Source of the DNA: Methanobacterium sp. UBA410
GTDB taxonomy: Archaea > Methanobacteriota > Methanobacteria > Methanobacteriales > Methanobacteriaceae
Reading direction: 5' to 3'
Assembly (NCBI GenBank): GCA_002498385.1
Contig: DAHH01000003.1
Location: 111,317 to 146,579, forward strand
DNA: 35,263 nucleotides
Part shown: positions 1 through 7,501 of the stretch, piece after piece
Position numbering within the stretch: position 1 is the first letter of the stretch
How the letters are laid out: each line of letters opens with the position of its first letter
Notes under the pieces: generated by a model
What the model was told of the DNA's origin: nothing
The model's input: the letters and a program-made list of their open reading frames with translations, nothing else
The model's database searches: none
Made by a program: the position numbers and the translations under genes

Positions 1-70
1 ATTAGTACTCATTAGTTAGATTAATACTCATTAATTAGATTAATACTTAGCTAGATTAGTACCCATTAAA
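1..70. repeat. Four degenerate direct repeats upstream of cbiG
   Basis: Four head-to-tail copies of a unit of about 19 bases lie at 1-19, 20-38, 39-54 and 55-70. Copy 2 reads ATTAATACTCATTAATTAG; copy 3 is shortened and copy 4 diverges at its end. The array may continue beyond the left edge of the window. It ends about 75 bases before the cbiG start, so it could be a regulatory array, although slippage in AT-rich DNA would give the same picture. A similar CATTAATTA core recurs upstream of cobT. Confidence 0.75.
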
Positions 71-146
71 ATATTTATTAAAACAAATAGATTTCGTGTC
101 ATTTGTCCATGTTGCATTGAACATGGGCTATAACAAAGGTGGTTCC

Positions 147-1139
147 ATGAAGCTTGCTATAATTACAATAACCCCAAGAGCCCAGAAACTTGCAGAAAAA
201 ATTGTCGACGAACTTGCTGACGATCCAACCGTGATCAGGGTTGATATATTCAATAAAAATGTTAAACAAACCCTAAAAAACATATTCAATTCTTATGACT
301 GCATCGTTGGTATAATGGCAACAGGTATAATGGTTAGAAACATTTGTGGTCTCCTCAAACATAAAATAAAGGATCCCGCAGTCCTGGTTGCTGATGAAAC
401 TGGTGAACATGTTCTGAGTCTTGTTTCAGGACATCTGGGTGGTGGGAATGATTTTGCAGTGAAAATAGCAAATTTAATTGGGGCAGATCCCATTATAACC
501 ACATCAACGGATCTTAACCATAAACTGGGTGTTGACACGCTTGCAAGAAGGTACCTCCTAAGTATGGATGATCCATCCAAAATAAAAACCATAAATACAG
601 CCCTCATCAACAATGAAAGGGTTGAACTTGGTGTAACCCCCGATTTTGATTTCTTGCTGGAAAACACTGAGGTTAAGGAGTCCTACAATGGATTTATTTC
701 ATCTTCAAATGAGATTGAAGCATCCTATGGTAACACTGAACTCTTCTTAAAACCTAAAAAGCTTGTGGCTGGCATCGGCGCTAAAAAGGGTGTTTCAGGA
801 GAAACTGTCATACATGCCGTTGAAAAGGCCATGAAAATACTTGGTTTACCTTTAAGAAGGTTGAACTGGATTGCAACAGGTGAAATGAAAAAAAATGAAC
901 CTGGAATAATTGATCTATCCTTAAAACTCAGGCTTCCACTTGAAATAATTTCAAAGGATGTTTTGAAGAATTTTAAACATCCGGACTGCTCTAAATCAGA
1001 CTTTGTAATGCAAAAATTTGGAATATTCGGTGTGTGCGAGCCCTCAGCATTTATAGCTGCAGGGCAAGGTTCCGAACTCATATTCAAAAAAACAGCTTTT
1101 CATGGTGTTACAGTTGCACTGGCAGTTTCAAAGAACTGA
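147..1139 (+). CDS. cbiG: Cobalt-precorrin-5A hydrolase CbiG
   Basis: Opens the delta-lactone ring of cobalt-precorrin-5A, releasing acetaldehyde, in the anaerobic (early cobalt insertion) route to cobamides; a cytosolic enzyme. The N-terminal half has the CbiG motifs GIMATGIMVRNI and ADETGEHVLSLVSGHLGGGN followed by GADPIITTSTD. The C-terminal CbiG domain begins near LVAGIGAKKGVSGE and has LNWIATGEMKKNEPGI. The frame is open upstream to 96, but the family starts with a short M-K-L-A-I segment, so I take the ATG at 147 (330 residues), preceded by AAAGGTGG. Length fits a stand-alone CbiG. A cbiH gene lies 3.4 kb downstream and cobT at 13.7 kb, so cobamide genes are scattered here, not in one operon. 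The family call is firm; the start is probable. Confidence 0.93.
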   Translation: MKLAIITITPRAQKLAEKIVDELADDPTVIRVDIFNKNVKQTLKNIFNSYDCIVGIMATGIMVRNICGLLKHKIKDPAVLVADETGEHVLSLVSGHLGGGNDFAVKIANLIGADPIITTSTDLNHKLGVDTLARRYLLSMDDPSKIKTINTALINNERVELGVTPDFDFLLENTEVKESYNGFISSSNEIEASYGNTELFLKPKKLVAGIGAKKGVSGETVIHAVEKAMKILGLPLRRLNWIATGEMKKNEPGIIDLSLKLRLPLEIISKDVLKNFKHPDCSKSDFVMQKFGIFGVCEPSAFIAAGQGSELIFKKTAFHGVTVALAVSKN

Positions 1140-1265
1140 TTGCAGTCTAAATTTCACTTTTTAACCTAATTTGATCTTTGACCAAAACTTTTTTACATCA
1201 TGAAACATAGAAAATTTTAGATATAACTTCTTATAATTTTTAATTCAAAATATGGAGGCCAACTT

Positions 1266-1520
1266 ATGAATCAAGATGCATTTGATAGGTGTAATCAAAT
1301 TTTACAGCACATAACTGAAGATACAAGTGTTCCAAGAAATATTAGACGGGCTGCAGAGGAATCAAAAAATATATTGTTGAAGGAAGAGGAAGAACCGACC
1401 ATACGTGCAAGTAACGTGATTTCAATACTCGATGAAATCAGCAACGATCCCAACATCCCTATACATGCAAGAACCCTTATATGGAATGTTTTAAGTGAGC
1501 TTGAGTCTGTTCATGACTGA
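1266..1520 (+). CDS. UPF0147 family protein
   Basis: A small acidic protein of 84 residues, conserved among archaea with no assigned function. It looks all-helical, with two similar helical hairpins (residues about 5-38 and 43-82) and repeated D-x-x-(V/I)-P-x-x-(I/A)-R signatures: TSVPRNIRRAA and PNIPIHARTLIW. This matches my memory of the UPF0147 family. The start ATG at 1266 follows TATGGAGG at a spacing of about 7, so the start is well supported. The last 44 bases overlap the 3' end of the convergent aldolase gene, so the two transcripts are antisense to each other there. No function should be read from its neighbours. Confidence 0.88.
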   Translation: MNQDAFDRCNQILQHITEDTSVPRNIRRAAEESKNILLKEEEEPTIRASNVISILDEISNDPNIPIHARTLIWNVLSELESVHD

Positions 1521-2091
1521 GTAGCCTGGATACAAACTGTATTTTGGCCGTCTCTTCCACAAATCCTGCAAGGAGGGAGGCGGTATCTAAATTGTCACCA
1601 CAGGCAACAACCCCATGCTTTTTTAAAAGGACAATATCCTCATTTTTAAGGGCATTTGAAACGCTCTGGGCAAGTTCCGCTGTGCCAGGGGCATAGTACT
1701 CCACCATTGGGATAAATGGATTTTCAATGGGTCCAAAACCCTCAAGTCTTTTAATTTTTTCACCAGCAAATGCAAATCCAGTTGCAACTGCAGAGTGTGT
1801 ATGAACAACAGCGTTGACATCTTTTCTTTGTTCGTAAATCTTGAGGTGCATTAAAAACTCTGAGGAAGGCTTTTCATCACCTTCTAACTTTTCACCATCA
1901 GCGCCAACGATCACCATGTTTTTTTCATTTACGTCCCTGAGGGAAACTCCGCTTGGGGTGATTGCAATTTTTTCCACTCCCTCTTCAAAGAATCTGCAGC
2001 TTACATTTCCAGAGTTGCCTGAAACAAGGCCATTCTTGTAGAGGTAACTCGATACTTCAGCAATTTTTCTTAAAATTTTTTTCTGATTTAT
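1477..2091 (-). CDS. Class II aldolase (fuculose-1-phosphate aldolase-like), apparent ATA start
   Basis: Zinc-dependent class II aldolase/adducin family; in methanogens such proteins are annotated as L-fuculose-1-phosphate aldolase, and the substrate here is not known. Visible motifs are GLVSGNSGNVS near residue 18, ITPSG, the metal-site histidines of VVHTHSAVA, and LLKKHGVVA. The first ATG/GTG/TTG in frame is GTG at 1977, but that would cut off the first 38 residues, including the phosphate-binding GNSGN loop. The frame is open to an ATA at 2091-2089, and AGGAGGG (2104-2098) sits exactly six bases before it. From ATA the protein has 204 residues, the normal length, beginning x-N-Q-K-K-I-L-R-K-I. 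Either ATA is used as a start or ATG has become ATA by mutation or sequencing error. The 3' end overlaps the UPF0147 gene by 44 bases. Confidence 0.85.
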   Translation of the reverse strand: MNQKKILRKIAEVSSYLYKNGLVSGNSGNVSCRFFEEGVEKIAITPSGVSLRDVNEKNMVIVGADGEKLEGDEKPSSEFLMHLKIYEQRKDVNAVVHTHSAVATGFAFAGEKIKRLEGFGPIENPFIPMVEYYAPGTAELAQSVSNALKNEDIVLLKKHGVVACGDNLDTASLLAGFVEETAKIQFVSRLLSHEQTQAHLKHSI

Positions 2092-2375
2092 TTAAGACCC
2101 TCCTAAAAAATTTAAACCTAAAAATTAGAAAGAACGATCTTTTTTAAGATCCAATGATTTACAAATTAATTTGACACCAAAATATTTTTTTAACAATTTA
2201 AAATTTACTTAAAATTTAATATAAAAAATATAAAATATTTCTGACAAACCTTTTTTTATAAAAAATCTTTTTTTCTAATGAACTTTTTTAATAAATCTTT
2301 AAAAAATAAATTTAAAAAAATATAAAATATTTCATAATCTTAAAAAGCACATTTTAACTCATCATTTTAACCTAG

Positions 2376-3836
2376 CTAGTTGAACTTGAGGAGTTTCATG
2401 TTACCCCTGTTAAGTACTGGAACCTCTGCACAGGTTGGTACGATGTTGTAGATCTTCTGGAACTCTGTCTGGGACTGGAAGGTTCCTGAGTTTATCATGT
2501 GAACGCCCTTGTACTTTTTGTAGGCATTTATGTGCACGTGTCCAGTGTGGAAAACGTCTGGAATTTCTTCTATAACCAGATGATCCTCGTATTCCGATGC
2601 AAGGGGTGTTCTCTCACCGTATATTGGTGCAAGATGCCTTTTTTCCAGGAGTTCCTTCATTATGAGATCTGTTCTCTCGTGGGACATCCCCTTGATGGTC
2701 ATTGCAAAGTCGTCGAAGCTTCTTCCATGGTATATTAAAGTGTTGATTCCGTCAAGGCTCACAACCGATGGGTTGCTTACAAATTCAGCGTTTTTTATCT
2801 TGTAAAGATCTGGTGCGTAGTGCTCTGGCAGTGCTGGTTGAGGCTCAGCCAGACGGCATGCGTCGTGGTTTCCAGGGGATATTACCATTTTAACATCATT
2901 TATATCTCCAAGCAACCGTGCAGCTTCCTCGTATTGACCATAAATATCTTTTATGGTGAGTTCCTCTTCTTGGTGGGGGTAAACACCGATTCCATCCACT
3001 ATGTCCCCTGCAATAACAAGGTAGCGCACGTCGTTTGCAATTTCCCTCTGCTCCTCGTCTCCATAGTCACCATTTATCCAGCTTGTAAACCTTTTAAATG
3101 CATCTTCAAGGAAGGTTGAGCTTCCTATGTGTATATCTGAGATGAAAACAGCTGAAAAGTCCATTTCTTTGTCTTCCTTCCTTGGAACTCCTGGATTGAT
3201 GATTTCAGATGCTATTACAAGGTTGCCCTTCCTGACTCCAACAATACCAATTACCTCGTCGTTAACTATCTTTTCAGACATTTTGAAGAGTTTTTCATTG
3301 TCCTTGTGGATCAGCACAGTTGCCACTCCTGTGTCGTCTTCAACCTCCATGATCCTGTGGTTGTTTTTGGTGGTTCTGATGCTGTTTACCATGCCTATTA
3401 TTTTAAGATCATTTTCCAGGTTTGGGACATCTTTTATTGGGGATGCATTCCTCAACACAGGGTTCTTTTCGAGAAGACCACTTAACTTCTGGTACCTGCT
3501 GTTGAAGTAAGCTGAAAAATCCTTTATATCCCCGCTGGTGTAAGATTTCTTACTTGCATCCTTTAAAACGTGGAAATCAAATGGAAAATCCATGAGCTTG
3601 CTCTGGGGTGTTTGAATGGAACTTACACCTGTTTCACTTGATGTTTCGTTCAGTTTGATGCGTTTGAAGTATTGATCCACAAGATCCTCTGTTAGTATGA
3701 AAGTATCCCTTTTTGATAGATCGTCTATTAAGGATTCTGTAAGTTTCAGTGGATTTTTTTGATGTTTAAGCTTATTGTAAGCCTTATCATCAAGGAGAAT
3801 GTCTGCATCTGTGAATTTTAGAATGATATCGTCCAT
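2376..3836 (-). CDS. polB: DNA polymerase D (pol II) small subunit DP1
   Basis: Exonuclease subunit of the two-subunit archaeal replicative polymerase PolD; it pairs with the large subunit DP2, which is not in this window, and gives 3'-5' proofreading. 486 residues. The N-terminal third is a variable helical region. An OB fold follows at about 140-215 (KIIGMVNSIRTTKNNHR...VEDDTGVATVLI). The C-terminal Mre11-like calcineurin phosphoesterase domain has all metal motifs: SDIHIGS, AGDIVDGIG, SPGNHDA, IYHGRSFDD and TGHVHINA. All catalytic His/Asp/Asn positions are present, so it should be active, unlike eukaryotic B subunits. ATG at 3836 follows GGAG. The promoter shares a TATA element with the divergent gene at 3927. 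The 284-base AT-rich gap downstream, to the aldolase start, shows no further ORF. Confidence 0.96.
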   Translation of the reverse strand: MDDIILKFTDADILLDDKAYNKLKHQKNPLKLTESLIDDLSKRDTFILTEDLVDQYFKRIKLNETSSETGVSSIQTPQSKLMDFPFDFHVLKDASKKSYTSGDIKDFSAYFNSRYQKLSGLLEKNPVLRNASPIKDVPNLENDLKIIGMVNSIRTTKNNHRIMEVEDDTGVATVLIHKDNEKLFKMSEKIVNDEVIGIVGVRKGNLVIASEIINPGVPRKEDKEMDFSAVFISDIHIGSSTFLEDAFKRFTSWINGDYGDEEQREIANDVRYLVIAGDIVDGIGVYPHQEEELTIKDIYGQYEEAARLLGDINDVKMVISPGNHDACRLAEPQPALPEHYAPDLYKIKNAEFVSNPSVVSLDGINTLIYHGRSFDDFAMTIKGMSHERTDLIMKELLEKRHLAPIYGERTPLASEYEDHLVIEEIPDVFHTGHVHINAYKKYKGVHMINSGTFQSQTEFQKIYNIVPTCAEVPVLNRGNMKLLKFN

Positions 3837-3871
3837 TGTGAGAACTCCGTGGAAAGATTTTAGTATAGTAT

Positions 3872-3880
3872 ATTTATAAT
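3872..3880. promoter_or_regulatory. Shared bidirectional TATA element between polB and the gene at 3927
   Basis: TTTATAAT (3873-3880) reads as a box A for the rightward gene, and its complement ATTATAAATA serves the leftward polB. Start points about 25 bases away would fall near 3903 and 3848, giving leaders of about 24 and 12 bases. The position is read from sequence; use by both genes is inferred. Confidence 0.5.
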
Positions 3881-3926
3881 CTTAACTATAATACTTAATC
3901 TAATTTATAAAATGAAAGGTGATATT

Positions 3927-4436
3927 TTGTCCAGAATTTTAAAGGTAATACTGTTCATCATATTTTTTGGAATATTCTTCGAGGCTGGCCTTATAAGCGC
4001 ATACACCATTGTGACGTCCCAGCCTCCAGACGTGAACAAACTCATAAACATGCAGGTGGATGAAGTGTCCTCACTTTTAAACCTGGGTTCAAAGAATGTT
4101 TTGAGCAACCAAAACACAGTAACGGTTCTTAACCCTGACGACGTTGCAAATGCACTTAAAACCCAGGCTGCTGTTGATGGAGTTAACATACAGAGTATAA
4201 CTGCAACGACATCTGGTAATGTGAAAAAAGATGATGTTCTAACTGTGAACATCACTGCAACAGGCTACAAGGATACAATGACCGGTGGAAACAGTAGTCA
4301 GATAACCATATCTGCAAATCAGACCTACAGCATTGTTGCAACGGCCACAACAAAATCAGCAAGTACAAAAGGAGTTACCATTGATGTTAACACCATTCAG
4401 GTAACTTCAATTAAGCAGATATACGGAAATGGATAA
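3927..4436 (+). CDS. Hypothetical membrane-anchored or secreted protein
   Basis: I do not recognise a named family. The protein has one N-terminal hydrophobic segment (ILKVILFIIFFGIFFEAGLI, roughly residues 4-23), then a soluble Thr/Ser/Asn-rich part of about 140 residues with alternating beta-prone stretches (VNITATGYKD, SQITISANQTYSIVATATT). This suggests an extracytoplasmic domain held by an uncleaved signal anchor. There are two possible starts in frame: ATG at 3912 with no ribosome binding site, and TTG at 3927 directly after AAAGGTGAT. I prefer TTG (169 residues) because the site sits inside the first codons of the longer version and the predicted transcript start is near 3903. It is divergent from polB; cbiH follows 133 bases later on the same strand. 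Confidence 0.7.
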   Translation: MSRILKVILFIIFFGIFFEAGLISAYTIVTSQPPDVNKLINMQVDEVSSLLNLGSKNVLSNQNTVTVLNPDDVANALKTQAAVDGVNIQSITATTSGNVKKDDVLTVNITATGYKDTMTGGNSSQITISANQTYSIVATATTKSASTKGVTIDVNTIQVTSIKQIYGNG

Positions 4437-4444
4437 ACCAGTGT

Positions 4445-4478
4445 ATTGGATTGCATTGGATAAAATATGCAATTGGAT
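4445..4478. promoter_or_regulatory. Candidate operator upstream of cbiH: triple ATTGGAT with inverted ATTGCAT
   Basis: ATTGGAT occurs three times in direct orientation (4445-4451, 4455-4461, 4472-4478). Interlaced with it is a perfect inverted pair, ATTGCAT (4450-4456) and ATGCAAT (4467-4473), spaced by 10. It lies about 100 bases before the cbiH start. Function is inferred from position only. Confidence 0.35.
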
Positions 4479-4569
4479 GATGTGATTTATTAAGGAAGAA
4501 TTCAGAAGGTTTTGAAAGTATCAATGAAGCAGTTCGTTGATCTTTCTTACTTGATCAGGGAGTGAAGCA

Positions 4570-5631
4570 ATGATAAGCATTATAGGTATTGGACCATCCC
4601 GTGAGAACATGAGTCTGAAGGCAGTGAATGCAATAAAAGCTGCAGACGTTATAATCACCTACAAAAAGTATATAAAAAACATAGAAGACCTTGTAAATGG
4701 AAAGGAGATCATACTTAAAGGCATGGGTGATGAGATAAAAAGAGCGGAACTTGCAGTGTCCAAATCCCAAGAAGGAAAGAATGTTGCACTTGTGAGTTCT
4801 GGAGACCCCGGAGTTTTTGGAATGGCAAATGTTTTTTTCCAGATAATTGGAAAGTACGACCATGTTGATGTTGAGGTCGTACCTGGCGTAACTGCAGCAA
4901 CCTTTGCAGCGTCCATGCTTGGAGCACCGCTTCACGACTTTGCGGTTATAAGTTTAAGTGATATCTTAACGCCTCTTTCTGAGATAAAGAGGAAGATCAA
5001 AGCTGCAGCAGACGGGGACTTTGTAATTGCTATATACAACCCCCTGAGCAAAACAAGAACAAGGCCCTTTGAAGAAGCCCACAGACTACTTCTTGAATCA
5101 AGGAATCCAGAAACTCCAGTTGGGGTTGTGAGAAGCAGTGAGGATAGAGTTGCAGTTACCATCACCAACCTCAAAAATCTCACAGATCACGAGATAAACA
5201 TGTCCACAACCCTTATCATTGGAAATTCCATGACCTATGTGAATGAAGGCCGCATGATAACACCCCGCGGTTACAGGGTTCCCTACAAAACCCACCCACT
5301 TGCAGTGGATTTCTATGAGAAGTACCTTAAAGGTGAGGGCAACCAAGGCCCCAACATGGAATGTGAATTTTATCCCTGCCACGGTCATCAACAAAACTGT
5401 ACCTTCTGTTACTGTCCATTTTATCCATGCGGGGACTGTTCAACTGGAGGTAGATGGATAAAAAATAAGGGTGTCTGGAGCTGTGAGGACTGTGAATGGA
5501 TACACCGCAACAAAACTGTTGAGTGCATACAGGGCAAGCTCCCGGAAATACTCCATGAAGTTGATGACCTTAAGAATAAGAAGAAAGATCTTTTAAAATT
5601 AAGAAGAGAATGTATTTATCTTACCAGATAA
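4570..5631 (+). CDS. cbiH: Precorrin-3B/cobalt-factor III C17-methyltransferase with C-terminal Cys-rich domain
   Basis: Transfers methyl from S-adenosylmethionine to C-17 during ring contraction of the corrin precursor. Residues 1 to about 240 are the tetrapyrrole methylase domain: N-terminal SIIGIGPSRENMS, SSGDPGVFGMA, VEVVPGVTAATFAAS, AIYNPLSKTR and STTLIIGNSMT. After RGYRVPYKTHP comes a segment of about 90 residues with many cysteines: ECEFYPCHG, CTFCYCPFYPCGDC, WSCEDCEW and ECIQ. This matches the small cysteine-rich domain known from other cobalamin proteins (PF04071 from memory) and probably binds a metal or Fe-S cluster. The last 30 residues are charged and helical. ATG at 4570 follows CAGGGAG. 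A T8 run at 5662-5669 is a likely terminator. The fusion is noteworthy, but the methyltransferase assignment is firm. Confidence 0.93.
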   Translation: MISIIGIGPSRENMSLKAVNAIKAADVIITYKKYIKNIEDLVNGKEIILKGMGDEIKRAELAVSKSQEGKNVALVSSGDPGVFGMANVFFQIIGKYDHVDVEVVPGVTAATFAASMLGAPLHDFAVISLSDILTPLSEIKRKIKAAADGDFVIAIYNPLSKTRTRPFEEAHRLLLESRNPETPVGVVRSSEDRVAVTITNLKNLTDHEINMSTTLIIGNSMTYVNEGRMITPRGYRVPYKTHPLAVDFYEKYLKGEGNQGPNMECEFYPCHGHQQNCTFCYCPFYPCGDCSTGGRWIKNKGVWSCEDCEWIHRNKTVECIQGKLPEILHEVDDLKNKKKDLLKLRRECIYLTR

Positions 5632-5661
5632 TTAAGGATTTCAATAATTATTTGATAAGAA

Positions 5662-5669
5662 TTTTTTTT
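5662..5669 (+). terminator. T-run terminator after cbiH
   Basis: Eight consecutive T starting 31 bases after the cbiH stop; archaeal terminators are commonly simple U-runs. Confidence 0.45.
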
Positions 5670-5782
5670 CACTTATTTTCTTCCCCATTATTTCAAGTTC
5701 AATAATTTTCAAGTTATAGTTGATTACCAAAGGTTTTATACTAATTTTTTTCCAAAATCATGGAAAATTAGTTTTTGAATTT

Positions 5783-5818
5783 TTGATCAAGGTTATCTGT
5801 TTGATCAAGGTTATCTGT
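5783..5818. repeat. Perfect 18-base tandem duplication
   Basis: TTGATCAAGGTTATCTGT is present twice with no spacer (5783-5800, 5801-5818). The unit starts with the palindrome TTGATCAA. It lies between convergent genes, so a promoter role is unlikely. Confidence 0.9.
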
Positions 5819-6015
5819 GTGGTTTACATAATTCTAAAAGTTTAATAAGTTACGTTCTTAACTATAATTTTATAATTTTATCTTGACTTTTTTTTATTTC
5901 AACTGCTTTGTTGGAAGAAATCTTAGTTCTTCTACCTTTTTTTAATCCATTTAAATTTTGGGCTTGAAAACAGTTTATCCTATTTAATTTTACCTTATTT
6001 AAAGCGGTAAAAAAA

Positions 6016-6323
6016 TCATTTGGGTGTTCTACTTTTATCAATGATTTTGTTGATTGCAGATGCCACTTCCTTGCGGAAATTCACGTTTTCATCCTTCAGG
6101 GAAGCTATCAGCGCGTTTAATGCCTTTTTGTCTCCGATTCTACCTAGAACTCTTGCAGCCTCCATACGGATATCAAGATCATCATTCTCCAGAGCTTTTA
6201 TAAGGGGTTCTAGGGCCGGTTCTCCAATTTTAACCAGAATATCTGCTATATAATTTCGCACGTCCCAGTCTGGATCATTTAAATTTTCAATAAGGCCATT
6301 AACATCTTTTTGTCAATATCCAT
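6016..6323 (-). CDS. Small HEAT-repeat protein, frame broken near the N-terminus
   Basis: The open frame from 6261 encodes HEAT/PBS-lyase-type repeats: two full helical pairs with the typical G-(E/D)-x-A-L-x-x-L-I-x-A-L-x-(N/D)-(D/E)-D/N pattern (GEPALEPLIKALENDDLDIR; DKKALNALIASLKDENVNFR). Extending upstream adds DVNGLIENLNDPDWDV, plainly the preceding repeat, but no start codon before a TGA. The ATG at 6323 begins MDIDKK in the next frame. One more A in the A5 run at 6311-6307 would join them as MDIDKKDVNGLIENL, giving 102 residues. So there is a one-base deletion: a sequencing error, a true frameshift mutation, or slippage. A shorter product from GTG at 6261 is also possible. Such repeats bind proteins or modify tetrapyrrole proteins; no partner is evident. 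Confidence 0.7.
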
Positions 6324-6485
6324 GCTACCACTAAGCATCTCTTATGAGCTTTTTAGTTTATCTACTTGTTGAACATGAAACCTTGATACCAAAAGACTGG
6401 TACCAAGCCATGGTGAAGATCATATGGAAAAGTAATAAAATCTTGAACAACATATACATTGACAATAGATTGTTTCGTGGTTACA

Positions 6486-7379
6486 ATGACACCCCCAAAA
6501 AAAGATCCTGGTATCTCAAGCAGGGACATTGCCGAGAGGTCCATAGGTGAACTCAGGTTGCAGTATCATGTTGACGGCCTCGATGCCCTGATTTCTGAGT
6601 TAAAGGCTTTGAAAAAATCTGGGATATATGAAAAATTTTTCGATGCATACAAGAATTGGGAAGAACCAGCCGAAAGGTCAAATGACAAAGGAGAAATAGA
6701 ATCTCCACTTTTAAATCTTGCCTACGAGAACTTAGATCCTCACTCTGGCTCGATGGTGGATTATTTCAATTTTTGCTGGCTTTACCCGTTTCTCGAGCTT
6801 TTTTACTCCAGGGATATTGGTAGAAACTTGTATTTAAAGGATTTGGAGGTTCTTTACTCCAGCAGAATAGATGAACGTGTTGTTCTTGCATTTGATAGGT
6901 TCGATGAAGTTGATCCTGAACCAGTACCTGATTTCTTTTATAAACTGAGCAGTGTTGAATGGGAAAGCAGGAAAACCAAACAATTTTTTGAGAAGTTGAA
7001 GAAGATAAGACATTTTTTACGGTACGAAATTGTTGGTTACCTTGAGGATGTGGCCTTCCAGGATGGTGAAGATGCTTTCATTCTTCTAGTTACATGCTGC
7101 AGCGCTGCAACCCAGGGAAGGAACATCAACGATCAGGACGTTGTAAGGGCCTTCATGACCTACTTCAAACTCCTCAAAACTGACATATCCTTGCTAGTTA
7201 ACCGTTTGATGGAAGAGAATTCCCATAAAACGGGTTACCTTGTCTGTGAAAGATGTAATGGATACTACAAGCTCGGTCCTGGAGAATCACCAGACGACTT
7301 CTCCCTGTGCCAGTGCCATGGAAAGTTAAGTTATTATGAGAGTATCAACTGGCTTTTAAATGGAAATAAAGTCGATTAA
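6486..7379 (+). CDS. Uncharacterised protein with C-terminal zinc ribbon
   Basis: Function not recognised. 297 residues from ATG 6486 (weak GTGGTT site; the frame is open further upstream to 6459). The first 250 residues are mixed helical, acidic and aromatic (FNFCWLYPFLELFYSRDIG; RKTKQFFEKLKKIRHFLRYE), with no nucleotide-binding loop and no membrane segment. The segment NDQDVVRAFMTYFKLLKTDI resembles a helical lid. The C-terminus is a four-cysteine ribbon, VCERCNGYYKLGPGESPDDFSLCQC, a type I associate with Methanobacteriales proteins; it probably binds zinc. The gene is divergent from the HEAT gene and convergent with the phosphomevalonate dehydratase gene, so it stands alone. A nucleic-acid-binding or adaptor role is only a guess. 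Confidence 0.78.
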   Translation: MTPPKKDPGISSRDIAERSIGELRLQYHVDGLDALISELKALKKSGIYEKFFDAYKNWEEPAERSNDKGEIESPLLNLAYENLDPHSGSMVDYFNFCWLYPFLELFYSRDIGRNLYLKDLEVLYSSRIDERVVLAFDRFDEVDPEPVPDFFYKLSSVEWESRKTKQFFEKLKKIRHFLRYEIVGYLEDVAFQDGEDAFILLVTCCSAATQGRNINDQDVVRAFMTYFKLLKTDISLLVNRLMEENSHKTGYLVCERCNGYYKLGPGESPDDFSLCQCHGKLSYYESINWLLNGNKVD

Positions 7380-7501
7380 AAAAAAAATTAAAAAACAACT
7401 CTTAAAAAAAAGAATTGGATGAATTCAACATCTATTTACTAATTATTTAACCAGTCATTTATCTACTAATCAAATTTTATACTATTCATCACAATTTATA
7501 C

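Larger units (their letters stand above)
5632..6015. other. AT-rich convergent intergenic region
   Basis: No ORF supported on either strand. It holds a T8 run just after cbiH (5662-5669), a perfect 18-base tandem duplication (5783-5818), and an A7 run (6009-6015) that would be a T-run terminator for the leftward HEAT gene. Confidence 0.6.

Noticed and set aside
1..70. Possible CRISPR array at the left edge
   Set aside because: The units are directly adjacent with no spacers, and no cas gene is near.
293..1087. Two open frames antisense to cbiG
   Set aside because: They overlap a recognised gene completely, have no ribosome binding site and show no family motif.
2135..2151. GATCTT-TTTT-AAGATC hairpin in the aldolase upstream region
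   Set aside because: A short stem in AT-rich DNA; at most a weak terminator for either strand and not distinctive.
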